This document shows positions 8,319-16,777 of a stretch of DNA of 33,723 nucleotides, piece by piece. The notes beneath the pieces were generated by a model. It did no database searches and was not told the origin of the DNA. It saw nothing but the letters and a program-made list of their open reading frames with translations. A program made the translations under genes and the position numbers. Position 1 is the stretch's first letter. Each line of letters opens with the position of its first letter. Origin of the DNA: Candidatus Acidiferrales bacterium (GTDB taxonomy: Bacteria; Acidobacteriota; Terriglobia; Acidiferrales; UBA7541); assembly GCA_030038535.1 (NCBI GenBank), contig JASHSV010000234.1, positions 1 to 33,723 on the forward strand. Direction: 5' to 3'.

Positions 8319-9375
8319 GGGCGATAGCTCCCTTCCCCTCTTCTGCTGCCCGCCCCAGCCAGTTGCGCGCAGCATCCAGCACCATTTGCAGATCCACGGA
8401 TTTCATACAGCGATGGTCGATCGGACAGTGTCGCAGAAAACAGGGACTGCAGGCCACTTTTTGCTGCACGATCGAGAGGTGCCCAGCAAGTGGCCGCGTT
8501 TCCTCAGGGTCGGTGGGGCCAAACACCGCCACGACGGGAACGCCCACTGCCGCGGCGACATGCATTGCGCCGGAGTCGTTTCCGATAAACAGAGCGCACC
8601 GGGAGAGAAGGGCAGGCAGATCACCAATTGAGCTTCGCCCGATGAGATTGATCGCTCCGTCGCCGGCACCCTGTTCGATCTCGGCTGCGACCGCCGCCTC
8701 CGATGCCGCGCCGAACAGCAGCACCCGCACTCCGTACTCTGAGACGAGCTTGCGCGCGAGCTCGGCATAACGGTTAGCCGGCCAGCATTTCGCTGTGCCG
8801 TAAGCGGCGCCCGCGCCGAACGCAATATACAGGCCGCCGGGCGGGCAACCTGCATCGCGCAGGAACTTTTCGGCTCGCTCGCGAGTCTCCTGCTCGACTC
8901 GAATCCGTACCGGCTTTATCTCCGGCAATGACCGGATCCAACCCACGCGGCGAAGAAGTTCCAAGTAGTAGTTGGATTCGTGAGCGGGAATTTCGCCCGG
9001 ACTGGGAACAGGCACAGCTTTTGTGAGCAAAGGGCCACGCCCATCGCGGGCATAGCCGATGCGCTCGGGAATCCCGGCGCGCCACACGATCCATGCAGCC
9101 TCGAACGAGTTCGGGAATAGTACGGCGGTATCGAACCGAGCGGCCCGGAGATCGCGTGCCAGCCGTTCCAAGCCAAGCGGGCCGCGATGGCGTCCACGAT
9201 GGTCGTAGTGGACGAGCCCATCCACCAGCCCCTGGCCCCGGTACAGATCGGCCACCCAAGGGCGAGCCAGAACGGATATTTCTGCTTCCGGCCAGCGTGT
9301 GCGAATCGTTTCGAGTGCGGGAATAGAAAGAATCGCATCGCCAACCCAGTTGGTGGCTCGCACCAGCAGTTTCAC
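8311..9375 (-). CDS. waaF: Lipopolysaccharide heptosyltransferase II
   Basis: GT9-family glycosyltransferase of 354 residues that adds the second heptose of the LPS inner core from ADP-heptose. The start VKLLVRATNWVGDAILSIPA is the classic WaaF N-terminus (NWVGDAI). VLFPNSFEAAWIVWRAGIP and RIGYARDGRGPLLT follow. The C-terminal donor site includes FGAGAAYGTAKCWP and FIGNDSGAMHVAAAVGVP, then VFGPTDPEETRP. The C-terminus holds a cysteine-rich stretch (ACSPCFLRHCPIDHRC), common in this enzyme group. The start is GTG at 9375, overlapping the KdtA-LpxK stop by 4 bases (GTGA). The open frame continues upstream to 9786, but that extension reads through lpxK in another frame and does not resemble WaaF. 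Confidence 0.9.
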   Translation of the reverse strand: MKLLVRATNWVGDAILSIPALETIRTRWPEAEISVLARPWVADLYRGQGLVDGLVHYDHRGRHRGPLGLERLARDLRAARFDTAVLFPNSFEAAWIVWRAGIPERIGYARDGRGPLLTKAVPVPSPGEIPAHESNYYLELLRRVGWIRSLPEIKPVRIRVEQETRERAEKFLRDAGCPPGGLYIAFGAGAAYGTAKCWPANRYAELARKLVSEYGVRVLLFGAASEAAVAAEIEQGAGDGAINLIGRSSIGDLPALLSRCALFIGNDSGAMHVAAAVGVPVVAVFGPTDPEETRPLAGHLSIVQQKVACSPCFLRHCPIDHRCMKSVDLQMVLDAARNWLGRAAEEGKGAIARG

Positions 9376-11756
9376 ACCGCAGCTCCGCGCCGCTGGGCGG
9401 CGATTTGCAGGATCGCGCGATAAACCGCCTCCTGATCCGCAGGAACCAGCCGAATGCGACAGGCGAACAGCGGCAGCCCGGCGGCGAGAGGCAAAGGGAG
9501 ATTTCGCGCGTCTTTCTCCGTGCACACCAGCGCCGTGCCTCCCATTTCTCGCGCGGCGCGCTCCACCGCGGAGAGATCGTCTGCGGAATAGCGATAATGA
9601 TCGGGGAATGATTTCTCGCCAACTACGGTCCCCCGTAATTGCCCGGACCATCGACGCAGGTCGGAGAAAAACGCGTCGGGATTGCCGATACCGCAGAATG
9701 CGAAATAGCGTGGCTGGCCATTGGAGCTCTTGTCCTGCGTGTCCATCGCGCCAGAAGGAATCGAAATGGGCATCAGTTCGTCCCATACCGTCCTGGCGTA
9801 GTAAATGGGAGCCGTGGAGTATCGCCGCAGTGCGGCTTCGAGTCCCGGGGTGCGAACGGCGCGGGTGATCACCATTAAGTCGGCCCGGCCCAGGGCGCTG
9901 CGAAACTCCCGTGCTCGCCCCGCGGGCAGCAATCCGCCTCCAAAAGGATCAGTTGCATCGATGAGTACAATGTTGACGTCGCGCTCAAGCTGCAAGTGTT
10001 GGAAGCCGTCGTCCATCACAAACCACTCGACGCCCCGAGCCAGCAGGGGCTGTGCGGCCCGATATCGGTCGCGTCCCTGGGCAATGGGGACCCGGCCACT
10101 TAGTCGCGCCTGGAGCAGTTGAGGTTCGTCGGCCTGGGCCGCGAAACCGGGGCTAGCATTTCCCGGTCCGGAACCTCGGCCGAGTCCGCGATAGCCCCGC
10201 GAGAGAATTGCGGCGCTTTTTCCATCGCGAAGCAGGCATTCGGCTAGCCAGCCAACGAACGGAGTTTTTCCCGTACCGCCGACGGTCAGATTTCCCACGC
10301 TGATCACGGTTGCAGGTAGCCGGTGTGACCGAAGCATGCCCCGTCGATAAGCCTTCGCACGCAACCAACCGGCAAGCCCATAGATGGGAGCAAGTGGAAA
10401 TAGAGCCTCGCGGAGCAAGCTGCGAGCGCGCTCCGGGTGGGGCTGCGATTCCTGCAGAACGGCAGCGAGACGATCGAGAGTGCGTTCAGTGGCTCCCTGA
10501 TTGCGCTCCACAAGCCGTCGCGCTGCCTGCCCCAGGGCCGTCCGATGCGGCTCGTCCTCCAGGAGTTCGAGCCAAACGCGTCCCAGTTCACCGCCGCTGC
10601 GGACGACGTGCGCAGCATTCTCCGCACAAAATTCTGCGGCCATTTCTCGAAAGTTCTCCATATGCGGTCCGAAGACTGGAACTCTACCGCACGCAGCGGG
10701 TTCGAGGATGTTATGGCCGCCCCCGGGAATCAGCGAGCCTCCGACGAAAGTAACGGAGGCGAACTGATAGAGACAGGCGAGCTCGCCCACCGTGTCCAGC
10801 AGCAAAATCTCGATATCTGGAGGGAGCGCCATCGAAAGGTTCGCGGCAGTGCGGCGCAGGCAACGATGGCCGCGTCGGGAAACGATCTCTGCAGCGGCAG
10901 CAAAGCGGTCCGGCTTGCGCGGGGCGAGAATCAGCAGCGCAGCCGGATATCGCGCGCGGACAGCCGCAAAGGCCTCTAGAACTGCCTCCTCTTCGCCCGC
11001 AAGAACACTCCCGGCGACCACAACGGGTGTACGGCGTCCGGCTTCCGCAGCCAGCCAGTCGGCCAAAGGGCCGGGCGCAGGCGGTGTGATGTCGTATTTC
11101 AGATTGCCCGTGACCTCCACCTCGGAGGGGCTGGCGCCGAGCTCCTGAAGACGTTCCGCGTCAGCTCCGCTCTGCATCAGGAACAAGCGCGCATCGCCCA
11201 GCACGCGGCGGAAAAATCCGCCAGCGAGCCAGCGCCATCTCTGGAACCGCGCAAACGACCGCTCGGAGATTCGCCCGTTGACGAATACCACGGGCACCCC
11301 GCAGCGGCGGGCATGGCGGAGAAAGTTGGGCCAGATTTCGGTTTCCACCATCACAACCAGCGCGGGCCGGACCGCGCGGAATGCGCGGCGCACTGGGAGG
11401 GGCCAATCGAGCGGAAAGTAAAAGATTCCGTCGGCCAGGAAAGGCGGCGCGAAGCGCTCGCGTGCCAAAGCCTGCCCTGCAGGAGTCGTCGTGGAAAGAA
11501 CCACCCTATGGCCGGGGAAACGCTCGCGCAACAGCCGACCGAGTGGGAGAGCGGCCAGAGCTTCTCCCACGGAAACGGCGTGAATCCACACCACGGCCTC
11601 GCCGCCCGTGGCTGAGGCACGCAGAGACGCCGGATAGAGGCCCAGCTTCTCGCCCAGGCCTTGAAGATATTTCCCGCGCCACAGGCGCACCAGGGCGAAC
11701 CAGGGCAGCAGAATCACTGCGCCGATCACCGTGAGGAGCGTGTACAGAAAATACAT
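9372..11756 (-). CDS. Fused Kdo transferase (KdtA/WaaA) - tetraacyldisaccharide 4'-kinase (LpxK)
   Basis: One uninterrupted 794-residue frame encodes two lipid A/Kdo enzymes. Residues 1-440 are a KdtA/WaaA GT-B transferase: a hydrophobic N-terminal anchor (YTLLTVIGAVILLPW), WIHAVSVGEALAALPL with catalytic-type Glu65, VVMVETEIWPNFLR, TGNLKYD and the donor-site GGSLIPGGGHNILEPAACG. Residues 445-794 are LpxK: LFPLAPIYGLAGWLRAKAYR, the P-loop SVGNLTVGGTGKTPFVGWLA (486-505), ILSRGYRG, MDDGFQHLQLERDVNIVLID and CTEKDARN. LpxK makes lipid IVA and KdtA then adds Kdo to it, so the fusion joins consecutive steps in reversed order. The ATG at 11756 begins MYFLYTLL, the expected membrane anchor; the frame extends to 11855 but the extra 33 residues are not KdtA-like. 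It is the first gene of the LPS operon. No methionine lies near the LpxK N-terminus, though an internal GTG start cannot be excluded. Confidence 0.87.
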   Translation of the reverse strand: MYFLYTLLTVIGAVILLPWFALVRLWRGKYLQGLGEKLGLYPASLRASATGGEAVVWIHAVSVGEALAALPLGRLLRERFPGHRVVLSTTTPAGQALARERFAPPFLADGIFYFPLDWPLPVRRAFRAVRPALVVMVETEIWPNFLRHARRCGVPVVFVNGRISERSFARFQRWRWLAGGFFRRVLGDARLFLMQSGADAERLQELGASPSEVEVTGNLKYDITPPAPGPLADWLAAEAGRRTPVVVAGSVLAGEEEAVLEAFAAVRARYPAALLILAPRKPDRFAAAAEIVSRRGHRCLRRTAANLSMALPPDIEILLLDTVGELACLYQFASVTFVGGSLIPGGGHNILEPAACGRVPVFGPHMENFREMAAEFCAENAAHVVRSGGELGRVWLELLEDEPHRTALGQAARRLVERNQGATERTLDRLAAVLQESQPHPERARSLLREALFPLAPIYGLAGWLRAKAYRRGMLRSHRLPATVISVGNLTVGGTGKTPFVGWLAECLLRDGKSAAILSRGYRGLGRGSGPGNASPGFAAQADEPQLLQARLSGRVPIAQGRDRYRAAQPLLARGVEWFVMDDGFQHLQLERDVNIVLIDATDPFGGGLLPAGRAREFRSALGRADLMVITRAVRTPGLEAALRRYSTAPIYYARTVWDELMPISIPSGAMDTQDKSSNGQPRYFAFCGIGNPDAFFSDLRRWSGQLRGTVVGEKSFPDHYRYSADDLSAVERAAREMGGTALVCTEKDARNLPLPLAAGLPLFACRIRLVPADQEAVYRAILQIAAQRRGAAV

Positions 11757-11801
11757 GCGCTGGCGCGGACGGCCGGGCAACGGTTCCCCCGCGCGGGCCG
11801 T

Positions 11802-11825
11802 CACACATTCCGATATTATAGTGTG
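11802..11825 (-). promoter_or_regulatory. Candidate LPS-operon promoter and possible operator in divergent region
   Basis: A perfect minus-strand TATAAT (11820-11815) lies about 60 bases upstream of the kdtA-lpxK ATG at 11756. No good -35 is seen 16-18 bases upstream. The same AT island is flanked by inverted arms CACAC (11802-11806) and GTGTG (11821-11825), which could be an operator. On the plus strand it offers TATAGT (11817-11822), about 35 bases ahead of the divergent gene at 11858. Confidence 0.4.
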
Positions 11826-11857
11826 CGCGGGATACGGAGCGCAGAAAGCATTCACGG

Positions 11858-12526
11858 ATGAACCCAGAGAAGAGAACGAGGATAAGCGCAGTTCCGGCTG
11901 CTCTTCTGCTGCTCGCCGCGCCCTGGTTTTTGATCCCTCTGGAGTCGCAGTCCCCCCCGCCCGCGAGCCCCGATCCGGCTACCCTCCCCGCGCGAGACTC
12001 CCATCAGGGATTGCTCATCGCTGCGGATCCCTATTTGACCAGTGATAGGAGCCAGCAGAAATTCGGCAAAAAGCATCCGTATGCCGCTGGGCTACTGGCC
12101 ATTGATGTATTCCTACGCAACGATACGGAAACTCCCTTGCGGATCAATCTCGACACCATAGAACTGCGAGTCGAGGTCCCAGGACAGCAGCGCCAGCGGC
12201 TCGAGTCGCTGACGGTCCAGGACGTAGCCTATCGCCTCGTGCTGCCCAACGGCCCCGCGCCTCGCGAGCGCCGCGGGCCTATCCCTGGAGTCGCCGGTGG
12301 TAAGACAAAAGAAGTCGCCAAAATGGAAGATTCCTTGCGCTCCCTGATGTTGCAATCGGATGTGGTCGGCCCGCAGAATGTGATCCACGGGTTCGTGGTA
12401 TTCGACGTCGCGCGCCACTTTGAAGATACCGCAAACTCGACACTATACATTCCCGATGTGAGCCGCTTTGGCTCCTCCGACAAATTGTTCTTCTTCGAGA
12501 TTGACTTGAAGCCTGCTACCCGTTGA
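11858..12526 (+). CDS. Hypothetical secreted protein
   Basis: Protein of 222 residues that I do not recognise. It opens with a short basic start and a hydrophobic stretch (SAVPAALLLLAAPWFLIPL), then a Pro-rich linker (PPPASPDPATLP), so a Sec signal peptide or N-terminal anchor is likely. The rest (about 55-220) alternates short hydrophobic strands with polar turns, for example GLLAIDVFLRNDTETPLRINLDTIELRV. That resembles Ig-like extracytoplasmic beta domains, a similarity judged by eye only. No cysteine lies near the signal end, so it is not an obvious lipoprotein. It is divergent from the LPS operon with about 100 bases between starts and codirectional with the helicase gene 83 bases downstream. 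Only a weak ribosome-binding site is visible before ATG 11858. Confidence 0.6.
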   Translation: MNPEKRTRISAVPAALLLLAAPWFLIPLESQSPPPASPDPATLPARDSHQGLLIAADPYLTSDRSQQKFGKKHPYAAGLLAIDVFLRNDTETPLRINLDTIELRVEVPGQQRQRLESLTVQDVAYRLVLPNGPAPRERRGPIPGVAGGKTKEVAKMEDSLRSLMLQSDVVGPQNVIHGFVVFDVARHFEDTANSTLYIPDVSRFGSSDKLFFFEIDLKPATR

Positions 12527-12547
12527 GCAGCGGCAGCTTGAGGCTGT

Positions 12548-12576
12548 TTGCCCGGCCGAACACTGTCGACTACAAT
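12548..12576 (+). promoter_or_regulatory. Candidate promoter of the helicase gene
   Basis: TTGCCC (12548-12553) and TACAAT (12571-12576) are separated by 17 bases. The predicted start of transcription lies about 27 bases before the helicase ATG at 12610. Confidence 0.45.
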
Positions 12577-12609
12577 TTTTTGCTCCACTAGAAGCTCGGC
12601 GCACGTGCC

Positions 12610-14940
12610 ATGGACCTGCTTGGAACACTGAACGACCGGCAACGCGAAGCGGTGACCACAACCGATGGCCCCCTTCTGGTCCTCGCCGGACCTGGCAGCG
12701 GGAAAACCAGAGTCATCACGCATCGAGTCGCCTATCTGATTGAACAAGGCGTCGCGTCACCCGAAAAGATCCAAGCGGTGACGTTTACAAATAAAGCCGC
12801 CGACCAAATGCGGGATCGAATCAGGCACCTCCTCGAGGCAACACCAAGAGCAGGTGCCGAAGTTTGGGTTTCTACGTCTCACGCCTTTTGCGCACGACTG
12901 TTGCGGAAGGAGGCGAGGCGGCTGGGGCTGCCACAGAACTTTACGATCTTCGACGAGGACGACCAAATTTCAGCGGTCAAGCTAGCCATTGCGCAGATCG
13001 GCGCGGATGAAAGAGCTTTCACTCCCCGCGCGGCGCTGGAACGGATCAGTGGGGCAAAAAACAAAGCCGTAACGGTGGGTATGATGGCGGCTCAGGCTCG
13101 CGATGCCCGCGAGAGCCAGCAGGCTCAGATCTTCGCTGCATACGAGGATCGCCTCCGGGCAGCAAAGGCGCTGGATTTCGACGACTTGCTTCTTCGTGGG
13201 CTCCAGCTACTGCGCGACCATCCCGACGTGCGCAAGGCTTGGATGAATCGATTTAACTACGTTCATGTGGATGAATTTCAGGACATTAATGATCTCCAGT
13301 ATCAAATCATCCGTCTTCTTACGGGCCCGGAAGGCAATCTTTGCATTGTCGGCGACGAAGATCAGTCCATTTATAGTTGGCGTGGCGCTCATGTTGGCCA
13401 CATTTTGCGCTTCGAGCAGGATTTTCCCGGTGCGCGCCTCGTGCGTCTGGAGATGAACTATCGCTCGAAGCAGCCCATCCTCGATGCCGCCGGCGCCGTG
13501 GTCGCGCACAATCAGATGCGCATCGGCAAGACGCTCCAGGCCACTCGCGGCGCCGGGTCACCGATGCGGTTCTATGAAGCGCAGGACGCCGGCGGGGAAG
13601 CGGAGTGGGTGACCGAAGAGATCGCCCGGCTGATGCAGGAAGACGGATCGACGCACCTCGCCGTTTTTTACCGCACGAATGCCGTGTCCCGCACGTTCGA
13701 AGAGGCTCTGCGGCGCAGGGGCATCGCCTATCGCCTGGTGGGCGGATTCAGTTTTTACAAGCGCGCCGAGGTACGCGACGCACTGGCCTATCTTCGCGTC
13801 GCGCGCAATCCCGAAGACGACGTTGCGCTGCTGCGCATCCTGAATACCCCGCCTCGCGGCATTGGAAAGACCACATTGGATTCGCTTCGGGAAATGGCGC
13901 AGGAGCGGAAGTGTTCTCTCTGGGCCGCTACTGGCGCGACAGTGGAATCCGGACTTGGGCGGACCTTGGCGCCGCTCCGTGAGTTCCGTTCACTGGTATT
14001 AAGTCTGACTGAGGAATTCCAGGTAGTCGCCGCTCGCGGAGAACCCTCCGGTCGTGGAGCGCCGGATACCACGCGTGATACTGTTTCCCCTCCGGCTTCG
14101 GCCGCGTTCTTGGAGGAGGTGCTGCGGCGAACCGGCTACCTCGATTACCTCCAGCAGCAGAACACTGGTGAGTCGCAGGAACGAAGCGAAAACCTTCAGG
14201 AATTGGTGAACGCGCTCGAAGAGGCGGAGGAGACAGAAGAATCGCTGGAGCAATTCCTGGACCGTGCCGCGCTGGTAAGTGACGCCGATTCCTATCAGGA
14301 GCAGGCGCGGGTTACCCTGATGACTATACACAGTGCCAAAGGGCTGGAATTCGATCATGTATTTCTCGCAGGCCTCGAGGAGGGACTGTTTCCGCATGTG
14401 CGCTCGCTCAAAAGTCCAACCGATCTCGAAGAGGAACGGCGCCTATGCTATGTGGGCATGACACGCGCCAAAGATACGCTCACGCTGACGCGCGCCGTTT
14501 ACCGGCCGGGCTACTGGAACGATCAGGTGGGAGAACCAAAACCCTCGCGGTTCCTGTTCGAGATTCCGAAAGAGTTGATCGAGACTGTGGCCGGCTCCCT
14601 CGCAGGTGCGGGGGAGCAGCGGCGCTATGTGCCTGATCCCGACTCAGAGGCGCGTCGGCTCGTGCACCGCTATCCGATGCATGGCGCGGGGCGCAGAAAA
14701 ACCGAGTCAGCGGAGCGCACGAGCGGCGCGCGTTCGAGTTCTCGCCGCTCGGCCGAGTCGCGGGCCGGGGCAGGCGCGAGCCATCCCCTGCTCGGCATTC
14801 GCGTCCGCCACAAAACTTACGGTGTGGGAACTATCATTGCCGTGGATGGCGAAGAGGACGAGCGGCGGCTGACCATCAGTTTCCTTGATCACGGAACAAA
14901 AAAACTCGTCGAGCGCTATGCCAATTTGGAGCGCGTGTAG
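12610..14940 (+). CDS. pcrA: ATP-dependent DNA helicase, PcrA/UvrD family
   Basis: SF1A 3'-5' helicase of 776 residues acting in nucleotide excision repair and removal of blocked replication or transcription complexes. The Q motif LNDRQREAV (7-15) precedes Walker A GPGSGKT (27-33, Lys32). Motif Ia is AVTFTNKAADQM, motif II VDEFQDIN (220-227), motif III GDEDQSIYSWRGA, motif IV LEMNYRSKQPIL, motif V TIHSAKGLEFDHVFLAGLEEGLFP and motif VI RRLCYVGMTRAKDTL. The C-terminal 50 residues (HPLLGIRVRHKTYGVGTIIA and onward) form the Tudor-like domain that in PcrA/UvrD contacts RNA polymerase. All helicase motifs are intact and the length is typical (around 720-780). ATG 12610 gives the standard N-terminus; no strong ribosome-binding site precedes it. 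Confidence 0.93.
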   Translation: MDLLGTLNDRQREAVTTTDGPLLVLAGPGSGKTRVITHRVAYLIEQGVASPEKIQAVTFTNKAADQMRDRIRHLLEATPRAGAEVWVSTSHAFCARLLRKEARRLGLPQNFTIFDEDDQISAVKLAIAQIGADERAFTPRAALERISGAKNKAVTVGMMAAQARDARESQQAQIFAAYEDRLRAAKALDFDDLLLRGLQLLRDHPDVRKAWMNRFNYVHVDEFQDINDLQYQIIRLLTGPEGNLCIVGDEDQSIYSWRGAHVGHILRFEQDFPGARLVRLEMNYRSKQPILDAAGAVVAHNQMRIGKTLQATRGAGSPMRFYEAQDAGGEAEWVTEEIARLMQEDGSTHLAVFYRTNAVSRTFEEALRRRGIAYRLVGGFSFYKRAEVRDALAYLRVARNPEDDVALLRILNTPPRGIGKTTLDSLREMAQERKCSLWAATGATVESGLGRTLAPLREFRSLVLSLTEEFQVVAARGEPSGRGAPDTTRDTVSPPASAAFLEEVLRRTGYLDYLQQQNTGESQERSENLQELVNALEEAEETEESLEQFLDRAALVSDADSYQEQARVTLMTIHSAKGLEFDHVFLAGLEEGLFPHVRSLKSPTDLEEERRLCYVGMTRAKDTLTLTRAVYRPGYWNDQVGEPKPSRFLFEIPKELIETVAGSLAGAGEQRRYVPDPDSEARRLVHRYPMHGAGRRKTESAERTSGARSSSRRSAESRAGAGASHPLLGIRVRHKTYGVGTIIAVDGEEDERRLTISFLDHGTKKLVERYANLERV

Positions 14941-15024
14941 TGCGCCTTCCGGCGGCCGCAACCGTCGCCTCTCCCATGGGCGCTCAGGTTTCCGACCGTT
15001 TTGCTCTTCTTGCTTCTCTGCTCC

Positions 15025-15032
15025 GCTACAAT
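15025..15032 (+). promoter_or_regulatory. -10-like element GCTACAAT before the permease gene
   Basis: The octamer GCTACAAT contains TACAAT (5 of 6 to TATAAT) and ends 32 bases before the GTG start at 15065. No convincing -35 lies at normal spacing; TTGCTC at 15001 is 20 bases upstream. The 124-base gap 14941-15064 holds nothing else recognised. Confidence 0.35.
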
Positions 15033-15064
15033 GTAAAGTCTCGGTTTCATAGGTCGGGGGCGGC

Positions 15065-16777
15065 GTGCAATCTCAATTCTTCTGCAGGAAAAGCATCGAT
15101 AAGCTGCTGGCCGACGCGGACGAGCCGGACCGCAGGCTGCGAAAAACTCTCGGTGTCTTGAGCCTTACGGCCCTCGGCATCGGCGCCATCATTGGAACCG
15201 GGATTTTCGTTTTGACCGGTACGGCAGCCGCCGGCGAGTCGGCTCAGGAAGCCTCGCTCCTCAAAACACCCCTGCTTACTGTGCTTCTGCACGGCGGGAA
15301 AGAGGTACTCACCGGCCGCCCCGGAGCCGGCCCCGCCATTGCCCTTTCATTTTTCCTGGTAGCCATTGCTTGCGGGTTGGCCGGGCTGTGCTACGCCGAG
15401 CTCGCCTCGATGATTCCCATCGCCGGCAGCGCTTATACGTACTCCTACGCGACGCTCGGCGAGTTGGTGGCCTGGATTATCGGCTGGGATTTGATTCTGG
15501 AATACGCGGTATCCAATATGGCTGTCGCGGTAGGATTTTCCGCCTATATCAAGGACTTGTTCGAAGGCTTCGGCTTCACAATCCCCATCGAGCTCGGAAC
15601 ACCCGCCTACACGCCCGATGGCGGCTGGACGCTGCATTTCAATCTGGTGGGATTCATAGTTGTGATGGTCCTGACTGTGCTTCTGGTGCGAGGAATCAAG
15701 GAATCAGCAAGCGCCAATACTTTCATGGTGGGCGTAAAGCTCACCGCAATTCTGCTATTCGTATTCCTGGCCTCCAAATACATTCACCGCGAACTTTGGC
15801 ATCCCTTCATGCCCGCCGGATGGCAGGGAGTCATGACGGGCGGCGCAATCGTTTTTTTCACTTATATCGGTTTCGACTCGGTCTCCACTGCCGCCGAGGA
15901 GTGCAGGAACCCCAAACGCGACCTGCCGCTGGGGATCCTCCTGTCCCTGTTGATCTGCACAGTCCTGTATGTATCAGTGGCCATCGTGCTCACCGGGATC
16001 CAGCCCTACCAGATTTTCCGGGGCGACGCGGCGCCGGTGGCCACGGCGTTGCACAAGATCGGACTAGAGGGACTTCGCCGCTGGGTGACCATCGGTGCGT
16101 TGACAGGCATGATCTCGTCTCTTCTTGTCTTTCAGCTGGGACAGGCTCGTGTTTGGTTCGCAATGTCGCGCGACCGGCTCCTGCCGGACGCCTTCTCAGC
16201 CGTCCATCCGCGCTTCCGAACTCCGCATGTGGCCACATGGGTTGCTGGCTTTTTTGTCGGCATTCCGGCTGGCATTTTTGACATCGGAACCCTTGCCGAC
16301 CTGTCGAATATCGGAACGCTTTTTGCGTTCGTGCTGGTGTCCCTCGCTGTGCTCATCTTGCGCAAGACCCAGGTCGACCGCCCCCGGTCGTTCCGCGTCC
16401 CGCTGGTTTGGTTCGTCGCTCCGGGTTCGGTCCTCTGCTGCCTGGTGCTCATGATGGGGCTCCCGGTGGAGAACTGGATTCGTTTTGTCGTCTGGCTGGT
16501 GATCGGGATGCTGCTGTACCTCTCCTATGGCGCCCGCCGCAGTTCGAGCGGTGCGGAGCTCGCGGCCAAGGACAGGCGACGAGGACTGGCCAAGGCCGAC
16601 CGTGCCCTGATTGGGTTGGCTGGGTTCCTCGCCGTGCTGGGTTTGATCGTGGTCTTCGCCATGGTGCGCGGCAGCCTGGCCGCCGACACGGGACACCTCT
16701 CCGAAGCCGCTGTGTTGCTGGCTCTCGGCGGGCCATTTGTCCTTATTGGCCTGAAAAATCTGAGAAAGGACTCCTGA
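15065..16777 (+). CDS. APC-family amino acid permease (cationic amino acid transporter type)
   Basis: Integral membrane secondary transporter of 570 residues with about 12-14 hydrophobic segments. The N-terminal cytosolic stretch (FFCRKSIDKLLADADEPDRRLRKTL) leads into the APC signature ALGIGAIIGTGIFVLTGTAA in the first membrane helix. Later blocks include CYAELASMIPIAGSAYTYSY, GWDLILEYAVSNMAVAVGFSAYI and FFTYIGFDSVSTAAEECRNP. The last is typical of the CAT/YfnA-like branch, which favours basic or broad amino acid substrates. A longer than usual loop (about 30 residues, ESAQEASLLKTPLLTVLLHG and on) lies between the first and second helices. Two helices and a short basic linker at the C-terminus complete it. 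The start is GTG at 15065, preceded by a G-rich GGTCGGGGG. The stop overlaps the next start by one base (TGATG). Confidence 0.85.
   Translation: MQSQFFCRKSIDKLLADADEPDRRLRKTLGVLSLTALGIGAIIGTGIFVLTGTAAAGESAQEASLLKTPLLTVLLHGGKEVLTGRPGAGPAIALSFFLVAIACGLAGLCYAELASMIPIAGSAYTYSYATLGELVAWIIGWDLILEYAVSNMAVAVGFSAYIKDLFEGFGFTIPIELGTPAYTPDGGWTLHFNLVGFIVVMVLTVLLVRGIKESASANTFMVGVKLTAILLFVFLASKYIHRELWHPFMPAGWQGVMTGGAIVFFTYIGFDSVSTAAEECRNPKRDLPLGILLSLLICTVLYVSVAIVLTGIQPYQIFRGDAAPVATALHKIGLEGLRRWVTIGALTGMISSLLVFQLGQARVWFAMSRDRLLPDAFSAVHPRFRTPHVATWVAGFFVGIPAGIFDIGTLADLSNIGTLFAFVLVSLAVLILRKTQVDRPRSFRVPLVWFVAPGSVLCCLVLMMGLPVENWIRFVVWLVIGMLLYLSYGARRSSSGAELAAKDRRRGLAKADRALIGLAGFLAVLGLIVVFAMVRGSLAADTGHLSEAAVLLALGGPFVLIGLKNLRKDS

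Noticed and set aside
9376-9786. N-terminal extension of the heptosyltransferase II frame
   Set aside because: It lies inside the LpxK coding sequence in another frame and does not resemble the family; GTG 9375 gives the classic N-terminus and a 4-base overlap.
16408-16776. Upstream extension of the PLC-like protein frame
   Set aside because: Reads the permease gene out of frame; ATG 16777 has AAGGA and a signal peptide directly after it.
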